A stretch of 64,000 nucleotides of DNA from Vespa crabro (lineage: Eukaryota; Arthropoda; Insecta; Hymenoptera; Vespidae). Where the stretch lies: the NCBI RefSeq assembly GCF_910589235.1, contig NC_060975.1, positions 3,128,069 through 3,192,068 on the forward strand, given 5' to 3'. Below, one piece after another: positions 34,837 to 46,860 of this stretch (its first letter is position 1; every line of letters starts with the position of its first letter). The notes beneath the pieces are model-generated. The model was not told the DNA's origin. It saw nothing but the letters and a program-made list of their open reading frames with translations, and made no database searches. The position numbers and the translations under genes were made by a program.

Positions 34837-37800
34837 TCAAACAAATACTTTAGCAAGAGCATCAGCTCCTGCACTTGCGATAAATGGTCTTGATGGGTGG
34901 AACGCAACATCTAAAATACTTTCATCAAATTTCTTCCGATGCGCAGTTATTTCTTGAACACAAGTCTTATTATCCATGTTCCACAATCTTATACTGCAAT
35001 CATGACCTAAAAAAAAAAAAAAGAAATAATAATATTTACGTATCCAAAATATTATTGTGTTTTTACATTAGAAAACAATGGAAGTTAGCAACTTACTTCC
35101 TGAAAGTAAATAAAGACCATGAGGATCCACAGCAAGACTAGTAACAGCATCTAGATGTGCAACCATAGCATGAGCAAGAGTTGCAGAACGATGATCATAA
35201 AATCGAATATGTCGATCTTCGTGTGCTGCTACAACTAGTGGTAAAGTTGGATGAGCCACAACACGATTTACACCTTTTGTTTCATTGGCTTCTAGTCGAG
35301 CTATAACAGCATCAGTCTCAGAATCAAACAACACGCATGCTCCTTCATATGCCACGACTAATTTGTGCGGTTCGTCTCGTATAAAATCAACAGATGTTGG
35401 TATCCCATCTATAAATAATTAAAATTATGAATATATTGAAACCATCTAGAAAAATAAAGTGTAGGTAATATATTATTAACATATTTGTAAATATATAATA
35501 TATTATTAACATATTTAAATTACGGACCTTGTTCAGAGGTATAAGTGTTAAGAAGTGGTACTTTGCTTTGAGGACTCCAGAGTTTCACTGTTCCATCAGC
35601 ACTGATAGATAATAACTGTGAACGAGGCTGATACATACTTAAGCCCCAGATAGCATCCGTATGCCCAGTTAAAGTTTGGCTAAGGACACTTGGATCGTAC
35701 GAATCATATGGATCTATATTTGCAGATGGAAGTGTCCAACAATGAATCATACCATCTAAACCACCACTATAGCAACGACTTCCAGTGCTATCCATAGCTA
35801 AACAAAGAACAGGACCTGTATGGGATCTGAAGGTATATAATGGCTCTACGTCTAGTGAAGCTGACCTAAAAATAAATAGAAAAATTATCATTCTGTAATA
35901 TTCTTTTAAAAATGTATTTACAATTTATTTACATTATGATTTAGTTAATATATATTTAACATACTTTTTGGCTGGTACAGTTTTGTGTAAATTCCACAGC
36001 TTTAATGTATGGTCATCACTTGCGGTTATAAGGACAGGATCTGTAGGATGGAAGACGAGTGCTCTAACAGCATCAAAGTGAGAGCGCAATGTATACTTTG
36101 CATTCCATGTCTTTCGAAATGTTTCTTTTGTAGTTGTTACCATCTGCATGTAAAAAAGATTATAATAGTAACATAACTAATTAAATTATTCTATTATTAC
36201 ATAATCTAATTGATCACATTAAAATATGTGAACTTACATATGAGTCCTTCCTCTATAACTTTTGATAATTCAAATATCTTACTTATGCAATAAATGTAAC
36301 AATTTCAAAAGTTCATGTGAAAAAACAAGTAATTTAAATGTTATAACTTACATCGTATGATACTTCTGCTTCATTGTTTACACACAACTGCTCTAACTCT
36401 CCCAATTCCAAGGTAGAATCGCCTTCTTCAGTGGGACGCCTTGGATCTGTTTGCAAACCTCTAGGTAATGCGTCTATATATATAGAATAAAATAGCAAAA
36501 ATAAATTAAGATCTTTTAATTAGCCTTTTTCGTTTGACAAAAAAAAAAAAATTATAATAAATTTTAATAGTACTAACTCCAGCCTGGTGGTGGCGATTCT
36601 TCAGTTTGAGTAAGTAAATTTAGTTGATTTAATACTTCTTCTGCTTCAGCATCTACATCTTCTGTTATAACAAATGATGCCTGAAAATGCAAAAAATTGT
36701 ATATAATACCAATCTATAATCTTTTATAAAAGTAAAATATTTGCTACAAAAAAATACTAAATTAGAAAAAAAAAAAAATAAAATAAATAAATAAAAATAA
36801 AAAATAATAATAATTTGATATTACCTTATTTGACTTAGATTCTATATTTGTGTCATACATTTCATCTTCTACATCTCCTTCACCTTCTTCCATATCCATA
36901 TCTGTTTGTGGTAAAAATTCAAAACTTGCCATAACAGCTGCTTCTGTATCTAATATCATTGCTTCTGCTATTGAAGAGGGTTGTTGCTGTAATTTCGAAA
37001 GGGAAATCAATTATGTTTAATATTAACTGCAAGACATGTAAAAATAAATGTCTGTAAACTTGCCAGAATTTAAAGAAAAGTTTGTGTAGAAGAACGCGTC
37101 TAACAAAAACTTTTATTTTAAGAATATACTGTAGTAAATATTAACTTGATGTACAACGATACCTGATGGAATAATAATTTAGGACAACAGTGTGAGTTAA
37201 CACATATAATGCTATTTACCTCTACCTTTTTTCCTGGAGTTCTTCGCGTATTATTTTTTGCTTTAACAGATGACTCATTTCCATTTAGAGCTGGTGTATT
37301 CATATCATCAGAGTCCGTATTATTATTTAAACCAAGAAGAGATCGTACTCTGTTTGATCTTACATCTATTATCGTGTCAGTATAACCAATTTCTTGTAAA
37401 TATCTGTAATATAATTGATTTATAATATTTAATCAAAATTGTACTATGCTTATCATATTAGGAATATAACATTTGTTTTGTTTGATATTTATATACTTAT
37501 CAATGTAGAAAATTGTACTTACTGCCTCAATAATTGACGACCCTGTTTCCAGCTAATGTTGCTAACAGACGTAAATGGTGCTTCTCCATCTCCACCTCCA
37601 CCGCCACCTCCTTCCGTACTAGTGCAAGTACTACCCTCTTCGTATAGAGGTGGCTTGACATCTCCTTGGATGACCAAATCAGTTCCATATTTTAATTTGT
37701 GATACCTTGCTCTAAATATATAACATTATTTTATATTAGTATTAAAATAAACAAAAGTATATTGATTTCATTCATATGGAAAATACTATCGAAACTTACA

Positions 37801-38189
37801 TAAAAAGGTAGATTTAAAAAAATCTTTTATTTAACATAGTTTAATTTGATTAACTTACCGCTCCTGCTTTAATGCATATTCCAACATTTTTATTCTCCTT
37901 ACTAGGTCATTTTTCAAATTTTCCTGTCCTTTTCTTTCACCTTGTAAAAAAGCTATCCTAGCCTATAAAAAAATATTAATTGAATAAGCATGTTATTATT
38001 GTTGATAAAATACATAATATCTTTTGTTTCATCTCAAATAATCAACAATAACACTTGTGTGTTAATTATTCTTATCTATCAAGTAACTTTTTATAGTTAT
38101 TTTTATACTACTTTGATATAAACTTTTAAAGCTTCAAAGACTCTTACTCCCTTTCCAGCCCCCTATTATTTCTTTTCTATATATCCCTT

Positions 38190-38220
<31 letters not shown>

Positions 38221-38955
38221 TTCTCTATCTATCTTTCTATGTTTCTATCTTCCTTTATCTCTGCTCATTAAAATCTTTCTTAATCTTTCTAATATCTCAT
38301 TAAGCCCAAGTTTATGAGTCTCACGTGCGGTACATATGAGAATAAATGAAAATTAAAAACACAAACTCTACAAATATTGATAAATATTATTTCATTCCAA
38401 GATTTGTACATCATTACAAAGTTTTTTACTTCCTTAAGTATAAAGAGATAACAAAAATATTACAGAAAAAATTTGTTAAAAAAATTTCACTTTCCAAGAA
38501 AATAGAAAAAAAAGAATATATCAAAATTATAAAAAAATTCGAAAAGAGTAATACTATAGCGGATCTTTGTGTACTATACTTCTTTATGTCCTGTCATATG
38601 ACATGTGAAGTAATACTAAATTCGTAATAGTATAGTAAATAGTATGTGAATGACAATTTCTCATTGAAATAAATCAAGAAACGTTTACCTGAAACTCAGC
38701 TCTGTCAAGTTCCCACTGTGATCTTTCGAGTTCAAAACGAGCCCATTCGTGTTGAATGAAATGCAGAATACCAGGCATGGAGTATTGTGGTCTCTGATCT
38801 TTGGCATCACCATTACTGCCATTGTCATTGCCTTGATGCTTATTATTAGTGAGCGAAACGTTAGCACTACCAGATAATTGACCGTTGTGATTTTGCGACG
38901 CAGAACTGGAGTTCTCCTCCATCGTGGAACCACAAAACTGGCTGGGTACCTTCAT
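34837..38955 (-). CDS. Cka: Striatin (Cka), WD-repeat scaffold of the STRIPAK complex
   Basis: Striatins are regulatory subunits of PP2A and the scaffold of the STRIPAK kinase/phosphatase complex; Drosophila Cka also links JNK to AP-1. Eleven exons, all in phase: 38955-38689, 37962-37859, 37711-37523, 37403-37220, 36986-36825, 36680-36578, 36473-36352, 36143-35965, 35865-35528, 35408-35097 and 35006-34837, giving 709 aa (Drosophila about 730). Order: Asn/Gly/Ser-rich start; YSMPGILHFIQHEWARFELE, opening the caveolin-binding and coiled-coil region (about 57-125); a glycine run; TDTIIDVRSNRVRSLLGL; acidic EEGEGDVEDEMYD; then WD repeats from about 390 to the end (LRSHFDAVRALVFHPTDPVL, DGTVKLWSPQ, FIASAGADALAKVFV). 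The intron after exon 6 uses GTTAGT. The gene starts next to a TC-rich CpG-containing region. Confidence 0.97.
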
Positions 38956-39642
38956 TTCATGAAACGGCAGCCATTACAGCATCTCCTCTTTCCTCTAGAG
39001 CCCAAAGAGTGCTCTTCGGTCGGATAATATGTTTCGATCGAGTTTGAGAATAAGAAGTAATTATTACGCATGCGGCGGTGAAGGCAGCAGCCGATGTGCG
39101 GCCAAATTATAGCGATCTCTCTCTCTTTCCTCTCCCTCTCTCTGTCTCTCTCTCAATCTGTCTCTCTCTCTCTCTCTCTTTCTCTCTATCTCTTCTTCTT
39201 ATACTTCTAATACTTCTCTACTCTTCTATTCTTTCTTCTTTTGTTTTATTCACGTTCACGAATAAAACATTGCGCACTTTGTCGTTTGACGATTTAATCG
39301 TATCGACATTGGTAATAGTTATTTTTCAAGGTACGCTCTTCTATTTATCTATTTGTGTATTTCCGTGTTGATGAGCCGCGCGGTTTTCACCGTGAGAGAT
39401 CCGTGTATGCACATCACTTGGAAAACATGGGTGCGTACTCTCTTTCTCTCTCTCTCTTTCTCTCGACGAGAAGAATGATCACAAGTGACATGCAGCTAAG
39501 CTTTCAGCCAATCACCGATTCAAATGAATTACATGAGAAAGGATGTTCTGATTGGTTCAAAGATTTCACGAACGTGCCATTGACCAACCAATTGAAATAT
39601 ATGTTCAATACTTCACGTCGTTTGCCTTGATCGTAAAGAAAG

Positions 39643-39694
<52 letters not shown>

Positions 39695-41326
39695 TGAAAA
39701 CTAGAGGAAGAGAGATAGAACGAAGAGAAGCATAACGAGGATGAAAATTTCCGAAGTATTCGGAAGTTAATGAAGTTCGCGGGTGCAACAGTGCGCGCGC
39801 ATGCGCACGTCGCGCTCTATTTGTTATCGCGCGTTATCATTTACATTCACCGCCAATTTTAACATACACATACATATATACATACATATATACATACACA
39901 CGCGCGTGCGTGTTACGAGTAAGTTACTAAACAAATAAGTTTATCATTATTTGATTATTAAACGCGAAAATACTGTTTAATATTTGATTGATGATTATCT
40001 GCTATTTATATTAGGTACTTGGTTATTACAAGTCAAGTAGTAAAAGATTATACACAATTTTTTATTTCTTTTATCTGTAATAAATGATAAATTGTAAATT
40101 GATAACATCATTATGTTATATTTAATTTTTCTTTTTGTTTTCTTTTTTCTTCTTTTTTCTTCGTATCTAATATACAAATAATAATTAGGTTTTTGAACTG
40201 AAAACAAGCTCATGTGTTCTTACAAACAGTTCACCTAAGTGATTATAATAGAACAAAGTAATTTATGCGACATTTATTAATATCGTTTTTACTGAACAAC
40301 TGTAGCGCGTTCATGACTGTCCTTTGCAGCATATTATTACAAATTTGGAAATCGCGGCAGTAGTATAATTTTGTTATAGAATGGGTGTAACAGTTTATGG
40401 TACAACTTTGAAAAAATATAGTTGTTCTGCCTGAAAGTGTAACTGACAGTACAAGAGATTCATACAAGATATCATTTATAACTGAACAATTAATGTTCTA
40501 TTCTTTTTTGATATTTCAAAATTAAAGAGAATCAATTTATAATAAATTAAAATACTATAGCTCATCGAATTTTTAATGAACATAATGGATCGTATTCAAA
40601 TATATAATCGGAAAATAATTCATTTGTTGTAATGTTTGAAATGTCAGTAATACTTTTAGGCCAACATTAAATCCTTATAAGACATATATAATAATTTTTT
40701 GGTGTTCAGTATTTACTATTAACAATAGTTCTCACGGTGGACCAAAGATTAAGAGAAAAAGAAGATATAAACACCTACCTTCCAAACTGGCGATTAAATT
40801 AATACAGTTTTACTGATCAAAATGGAAATGCAGAGTTTACAGATTCTTTTTCTCATTCTACATTGTAATTTCTAATTTTTTCCACACAAGAGGTCTTAAA
40901 TAGGACTTTGATCTCTTTATATACTATGGCATTTTGACTGAAGATAATTGTGTATACAAAACACATCTACAATAAAATACCACATTCAATTACTTGCATC
41001 AACGTGAAAAAATAAGCCTAAGAAACGAAAGATATATAAAATCTGTTTGCTCTCTCTTAACCATATATTAATAAATACACATAGCTCATGATGATAAATA
41101 TTTTGTACAATTTGCCCATGTATTTGCATGGATATATAATTAAACCTGAAGATATATATTTTTTGTTCACTTTGAAAGGCTGTTAAATTTTTGTATAAAA
41201 GATTACATGAATGTGGTATACGTTACAGAAATGAGTAAGTAAGTACTGAAAACTTTCTCTTTTATATGTACAATGATGTCTTTGTATAATGCACAGTTCG
41301 GATATTGATAAGAAAGTACATTTGAA

Positions 41327-41359
<33 letters not shown>

Positions 41360-42065
41360 CAATTAATCTTGCACACAATCTTGTTACCTATTATTACATT
41401 GTAGAAAATTCTCGTAACTCCAAAGTTTTGTATCTGTATCTTAATATTATTGTTGCATTGATACTACGAACCACAATATTACAATTTAACAACCTCGAAT
41501 ATTTGATATGCATCTAAGCATATAGGTTCATATGTAAAACATCTTATGATCACACTTCATATTTTGATGTGATGCTTAGATACAGATTTTGTGTGATATT
41601 TATATACATAATTTATGCATATCTCCTGGTAAAAAACTGAAAATCAAGAATGTATTATTATTGGTTGTGCAATTTGAACGCAGATGCAAGTTTTGGCCGA
41701 TTATAGGATAGATACAATATCAACTATTTAACGCAGACTTCTTCTACTTTTATCATTAAAGAAACATAAATCTTTATCGTTAAAACAATATCATCTAATG
41801 TTTCAACGTGCATTAAATCCTAAAGATTTATAGGAATTCCGATCAAATTTTTACGCTTTTATATCATGCAACTGAAATAAAAATTAGTAGATAATATCGC
41901 AAAGCTGATGTACTGTATAATCACATGTAAGAAAAATAAAACGAGATACGCTCGATGTACACTTTACGAGTTGTAAACATGTGAATTTAAGTCAAAAAAT
42001 GTAAAAAACACATGAAAAGTATTTGTTTTAAACAAATAGTATTTACAATAAATTTACACGATATG
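38956..42065. other. Upstream region of striatin and 3' region of SAP30BP
   Basis: 38956-39480 is relatively GC-rich with a long CT tract (39116-39188), probably the striatin 5' UTR and promoter. Around 39790-39835 there is a CpG-rich patch. (TA)n lies at 39647-39688. The right half, 40500-42065, is AT-rich and probably the long SAP30BP 3' UTR; it includes a 30-A run at 41328-41357. I see no exon. Confidence 0.5.
39797..39806. promoter_or_regulatory. NRF1/Ewg-like palindromic site GCGCATGCGC
   Basis: The perfect palindrome GCGCATGCGC matches the core NRF1 (Drosophila Ewg) consensus and sits in a CpG-rich patch (TGCGCGCGCATGCGCACGTCGCGC). CpG-rich 10-mers of this kind are rare in the surrounding AT-rich sequence. 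It is 840 bp upstream of the striatin start codon. Binding is inferred from the motif only. Confidence 0.4.
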
Positions 42066-43058
42066 TTACAGTCTTTTCTTTGGTAGTGAACCAAAAGCTG
42101 ATATAACAGTTGCCTTCGTACCGGTTGCAGAGGACGTTAACGTGGTCAAAGTTGGTTGAGACAATAAAACTGTGGGTTTTACCGATACAGTGGCACCAGT
42201 TGCCACTTGATCCCACTTACTTTTTCTCTTTTTAGCATCCTCTTCTGCTGTACTGGAAGAATTATTTGGTCGTTTTGCAGTACCTGACACTATTTCGATT
42301 TTTGTTTTTTCCTTTCTAGCTCTTTCAAGTTTGTCCATTTCCGCTTTTTGTACCATGGCCAATTCCTCATAATAAGAATCCCTGCCCCATTTAAATGGAT
42401 CAAATCTGTCTGGAGGATAATTTGTACCCAGTTCGTTGATGCTACAAAACTGAATTAATTTTTCATAAATGGATGGATTTCTAAAGTCTTTCCTTTGTTG
42501 TATGACTTTATTCATATCTAAACCGCCACTCTCCATTTTCCTAAAAAGTTTTGTTATTTTTTCTTGTAATTCCGGTGGACATTGACCTGGCGGCTCAGGT
42601 GGTATTATAACTCCATAAGGATCTGTTTCTCCATCTGAAACTAATTCTCCCTGACACGAGGGAGACTGCTCGGTAGTCAAGGAAGGCCTTCCATTCTCTG
42701 AAGGCTGTTCCTCAACCACCATCGGCACAGCTCCTTCATCGTCGGAAACTATTGCATCATCAAAATATGAAACCAATCTCTGCACCTTCGATGTTACATC
42801 AGTTACTAAGGTGGGCGCATTCGGCAAGTTGCTATTAGACTTGCCACCAACACTGGAAGCAACGTTGGGACTATTTGAGGCTGATCTGCCAGATTTGGGA
42901 CTGGTGAGAGCCTGGGGCTGACCGACTTGGGCATTATGCGGGGCGGCCCCCTGGGGAGTGTTCGAATTCTCCTGAAGGTCGTCTTCCACCCCGTCTTCGC
43001 CCTCCGAGTCGGTATAGGTGGCCGTGAGAGATGCCAGAGCAACACTTTGTACAGACAT
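42066..43058 (-). CDS. SAP30BP: SAP30-binding protein (HCNGP family), intronless coding region
   Basis: SAP30BP (HCNGP) is a nuclear protein tied to transcriptional co-repression and to splicing of short introns. A single open frame of 330 aa (human 308) carries the family signature at about 170-260: IPPEPPGQCPPELQEKITKL, then RKDFRNPSIYEKLIQFCSIN, ELGTNYPPDRFDPFKW, DSYYEELAMVQKAEMDKLER and KTKIEIVSGT. An N-terminal acidic stretch (YTDSEGEDGVEDD) matches the human Asp/Glu-rich start, and the C-terminus has KKRKSKWDQV, also conserved. The start is the ATG at 43058; the frame extends 13 codons further without another ATG. Vertebrate orthologues have many introns, so the lack of introns is notable. 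Codon use is less AT-rich than in the neighbouring genes. Confidence 0.95.
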   Translation of the reverse strand: MSVQSVALASLTATYTDSEGEDGVEDDLQENSNTPQGAAPHNAQVGQPQALTSPKSGRSASNSPNVASSVGGKSNSNLPNAPTLVTDVTSKVQRLVSYFDDAIVSDDEGAVPMVVEEQPSENGRPSLTTEQSPSCQGELVSDGETDPYGVIIPPEPPGQCPPELQEKITKLFRKMESGGLDMNKVIQQRKDFRNPSIYEKLIQFCSINELGTNYPPDRFDPFKWGRDSYYEELAMVQKAEMDKLERARKEKTKIEIVSGTAKRPNNSSSTAEEDAKKRKSKWDQVATGATVSVKPTVLLSQPTLTTLTSSATGTKATVISAFGSLPKKRL

Positions 43059-43109
43059 GGTTAGTTGGCTTTGAGTGTCCGCCGTACTACCAAGCAATAT
43101 TTTGTGTTG

Positions 43110-43199
43110 GAACTCACCGGTGTAGCGTCGTGTTGTTTGATGTAGGGCTTAAAAGCATGTACAGCTATCGTGAATAAATGCGCCCCAACATATACTGGA
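43110..43199 (-). other. Possible 5' UTR or orphan exon upstream of SAP30BP
   Basis: On the - strand the acceptor TTTACAG precedes 43199 and a strong donor CACCG|GTGAGT follows 43110. The 90 bp between are open in one frame (includes YVGAHLFTIAVHAFKPYI) and would join an upstream segment ending CAG|GTTAGT near 43422. No ATG opens this frame before an upstream stop. The simplest view is a 5' UTR exon of SAP30BP, but the donor then has no obvious acceptor, because the next exon would start only tens of bases away. Confidence 0.3.
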
Positions 43200-44437
43200 A
43201 TGTTAATCTGTAAATTAAAATATCAAAAATGATTCAAACGAGATACTATCAAACATTTGAAGAAAAAAAATAATACAAAATAAATAAATCGACTTATTTT
43301 ATTGTCATAAGTAGTAAATTACAAAAGTTATCTACCAACTAATTATATACGTATAAGATACGATTGACAACACACATTAGGTTAAGTTACTTATTCTCGA
43401 AACTTTTTAACTAAAACTAACCTGAATTCGAGAGTCCACAGGCACCGTTGTTACGCTATATTCATAATTTTATACATTATGTAGCATTCCTTTCAAATAT
43501 TGATAGTGAGAATTCATTAATTAATTCCACAAATACTATCAACGCGTAACTTGAGAAACTTCGCTTTGTTGCAAAATCTGAAGCGTACATGCGCAGGAAA
43601 TGATTATTCCACTAGTGACTACGCAACCAATAATATGAAGTCTTTTTCTATCACGTGGCCACAACACATCTGTACACAACATACATTATAACCAGGTTAA
43701 AATAATACAGAATTAGAATTTTATATAAATTTTTAAGAATGAGAACTTCGAGACAAGTATGTTGATCGAAACACTCCTAAGTAATAAATATGTATCTAAA
43801 ATTTTGTTAGATATAGCAGAGGTATATTCAGGGTACATTAATGGCGCATTATAGAGGTACCCCCCTACCAGTTTGTCGAGTCTTCCTTTCTATAGATCTT
43901 TCTTTTGTATATTTCTGTTCTTTTGAAAAATAATCACATTCACATTAGATGAAAGAGAGAGAGATAGAAAGAAACGGCGAATTAGTCATTATTCCAAGTT
44001 TATAACATTTATTTCTACAATAATGGTTTAGTATATTTCTATTTCAAATGATCGTTTAACACAAACAACTCTATCGTAAACGATTCAATAATACCTTTGA
44101 ATTAAGCCGATTCTATTTAATGGTTTGACTTCAATCATGAATTTTCTTATTGTATTGTTTTATTATAGCAGTAAATATTTTGTTTATATCCAATGACATT
44201 TTCCATTATACAGGTTAGGGAATCTCTATCATGTGCCATTAATACACATATATGTAAGATACCAGCGAGTAATAACAGCGTAAACGTGCAGGAGCGTTAC
44301 AAAATACTGGTGTCATAAGGGCATCTGTATGATGTTGATAATGCAGATATATTATATCATAATTTTGATATTCGTTAGAAAAAAAAATTTTATATTAACC
44401 AGATAATTTGCTTTAAACGAAAATTATATATTTTCTG

Positions 44438-44488
<51 letters not shown>

Positions 44489-45089
44489 CACATGTATATA
44501 TAGCAATATTATACCAAATACTTGTAATTAAATTCTATTAAAGATAGAGAAAAAGAAATGTTGAGACTAAAGAATAATTAGGAAATAAAAGATTTTAGAT
44601 AAGGTCTTGTTAGAATGAATAAAATATGATTTTTCTTTTATGTATCTTCCATTATCTACCAAATGCATTGTTATGTAATATTGTATGCAGAAATTTATTA
44701 TCATATAGTGAGAATTTGTAAATGTATTAAATGTACAGTAATGATTATTTCTCTGCTTAATTTTTAAAAAATCGATTTAATTCCAAAAGGAGAAATATAG
44801 TTTTTACTTTATCATAAAAATTCATCATACATCAAGCAGTTGTATTACCAGAAAAGTCAATCCAAAGGATTAATATTGAATTACTTTATTACTTTATTAC
44901 AATGAATCTTTTTTTATAATTGACATCTTTATCTGCGACAATAACAAAATTGGAACTTATTTCTGCTTACTGGTTCATGTAAGATATTCTTGTAAAATAT
45001 GCTTATGCTATTTTAAAAATTATTGATAGAATTTTTGATAGAATTTTGGATACAATTTTCAAATATAAATTTTATATAATCATATGATA

Positions 45090-45141
<52 letters not shown>

Positions 45142-45323
45142 TTGTTATTTTATTTACTATTCATTAGTATCGAATATTTGTTTTGTAGATTCTTTGTTTT
45201 TTCTAGATTAGAGATTGTGTCTTATTGTAAAAATATTTTTTATATGAAAAAAATATCAAATAAAAATTAACATTTTGAAGAATATAAAAAGCTTGAAAAT
45301 TTGATACATATATTTTTTATTTT

Positions 45324-45390
<67 letters not shown>

Positions 45391-46860
45391 TTTTATGACG
45401 ATTATCTAAAAAAGAAAGAACAAAAAAAATTAACGATATTGTCGGTAATTTTTATTTTTCCACGTATTTTTCTTTCCATATATTTTAAAAACAAATTAAC
45501 AATACGATGATAATAAAAAAGAAATTATTATTAAATAATATTAACATTAATGAGATTAATGAAACTATAAAAAATAAAAAATTTGATACGATGAGCAAAA
45601 AGATGCAGGCCTAAAAAATGCTAGATTCGTCTCTGCATTTTGAAGAGATCGCCAACTATTGATAAAATTATGAACTAATTATTTGCAAAAACGTGATACT
45701 TTGCGGGCATATTTCCATTAAAATAAAAAATTTGCTACTTATAATTTATTAAGATTAAAAAATTATCAAATTAATTTTTTATACAAATTATATGATGATA
45801 AAAGATTAGAAAAATATCAACTTGGTAATTTTTATATGCTATAAAATTTTTATACAAAAATTGTATCATCCTTGTTGATCATATTTCCTCGTTAAACAAG
45901 AGTACAAATCTAGGGAGTATTTTTTAAACAACAATTATAATAATTTATAAATTTCAATAATTTTCTAAATTCTTTAAAATTTAAGCTTTTATTTCGTATT
46001 AAGTGAATATATAATAACTTTTATATAAAGGCAGAAAGTGAAAGCTAACATTTTTTATATTATTTATGTACTATCTTAACAAAATATGTTGATCTATACT
46101 GTTTCCTTTCATGTTCAAATTTTTTGAAAAATTTCTATACACTTTACCGATCGTCGTTTAAAGAATTTTGGTAAGTTAAATTTTAAATTTCTATTTCTTT
46201 TCATATTTATCCAAAACTCCTATGATGTTTTTATGTTGGTATACGTTTGTTATTTAACTTTGAATGTACTAGAAACTTGAATATGAACTACTAATATGAA
46301 ATAATTTCTAATTTTTAGTTTACGATTGTCGATTAAAAAATAATATTTATTAGAGAATACAATGTGTAAGGTTAAGCAATTTTTGAGAGAGTTAATAACA
46401 AATGGTTTTATATGTAATTGAATTAAAATTGTTGGGGTATTTGAATGTGCGTGTATTTGTTGCGTGCATGAGCGTGTGTATGTGTGTTTGTGCGTAGTAA
46501 TATTTTTGACGTTTACATTAGCTGCTCTGCTTCTTGTAATTTATCTATCTCTAGCGATCTTTGATTCGGTGATAGAACAGCTGTTTACTAAAGTATTATC
46601 GACAATGGCTATACAATAGAAATAAGAAAAGAATATTATTGAAATTCTAACAAATACTTTATTGATATGACAGAGTATTGAAGAATAAGAGAAATATACA
46701 ATCGATAATAACTTACCATACTATATACTTAAAGTCTCTGTTTGAAAGGCGAAAAAAGATTATTCGGCAAGTGAATCAAGATGACATGGTTGTATTATTT
46801 TATCTGTCATTGAGATATTTGTGTAGTAACAGATTTAATCGAGTAAACAAAATAATAAAA
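43200..46860. other. Intergenic region between divergent SAP30BP and GGA
   Basis: AT-rich throughout. It holds (TA)n at 44447-44483, (ATT)n at 45087-45141, a 59-A homopolymer at 45328-45386 and a GT-rich patch at 46445-46495. A less AT-rich segment near 43840-43880 and 44200-44340 shows no open frame of note. The 5' UTR of GGA presumably lies just upstream of 46861. Confidence 0.5.
45328..45386 (+). repeat. 59-base poly-A homopolymer
   Basis: An uninterrupted run of A. It could be the tail of an old retroposed sequence or slippage growth; no processed gene is recognisable on its 5' side. Its length may be imprecise if the assembly is from error-prone reads. Confidence 0.85.

Noticed and set aside
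39078..39630. Open frames of about 90 codons in the CT-rich region upstream of striatin
   Set aside because: They are mostly Ser/Leu from CT repeats and have no homology or splice support.
42806..43045. 79-codon frame on the - strand within SAP30BP
   Set aside because: It is another frame of the same strand, a shadow of the homologous frame.
43059..43097. Thirteen extra N-terminal codons for SAP30BP
   Set aside because: They would need a TTG start; the ATG at 43058 gives the acidic N-terminus expected for the family.
45301..45510. Open frame rich in Lys
   Set aside because: It is the translation of the 59-A homopolymer and flanking AT-rich sequence.
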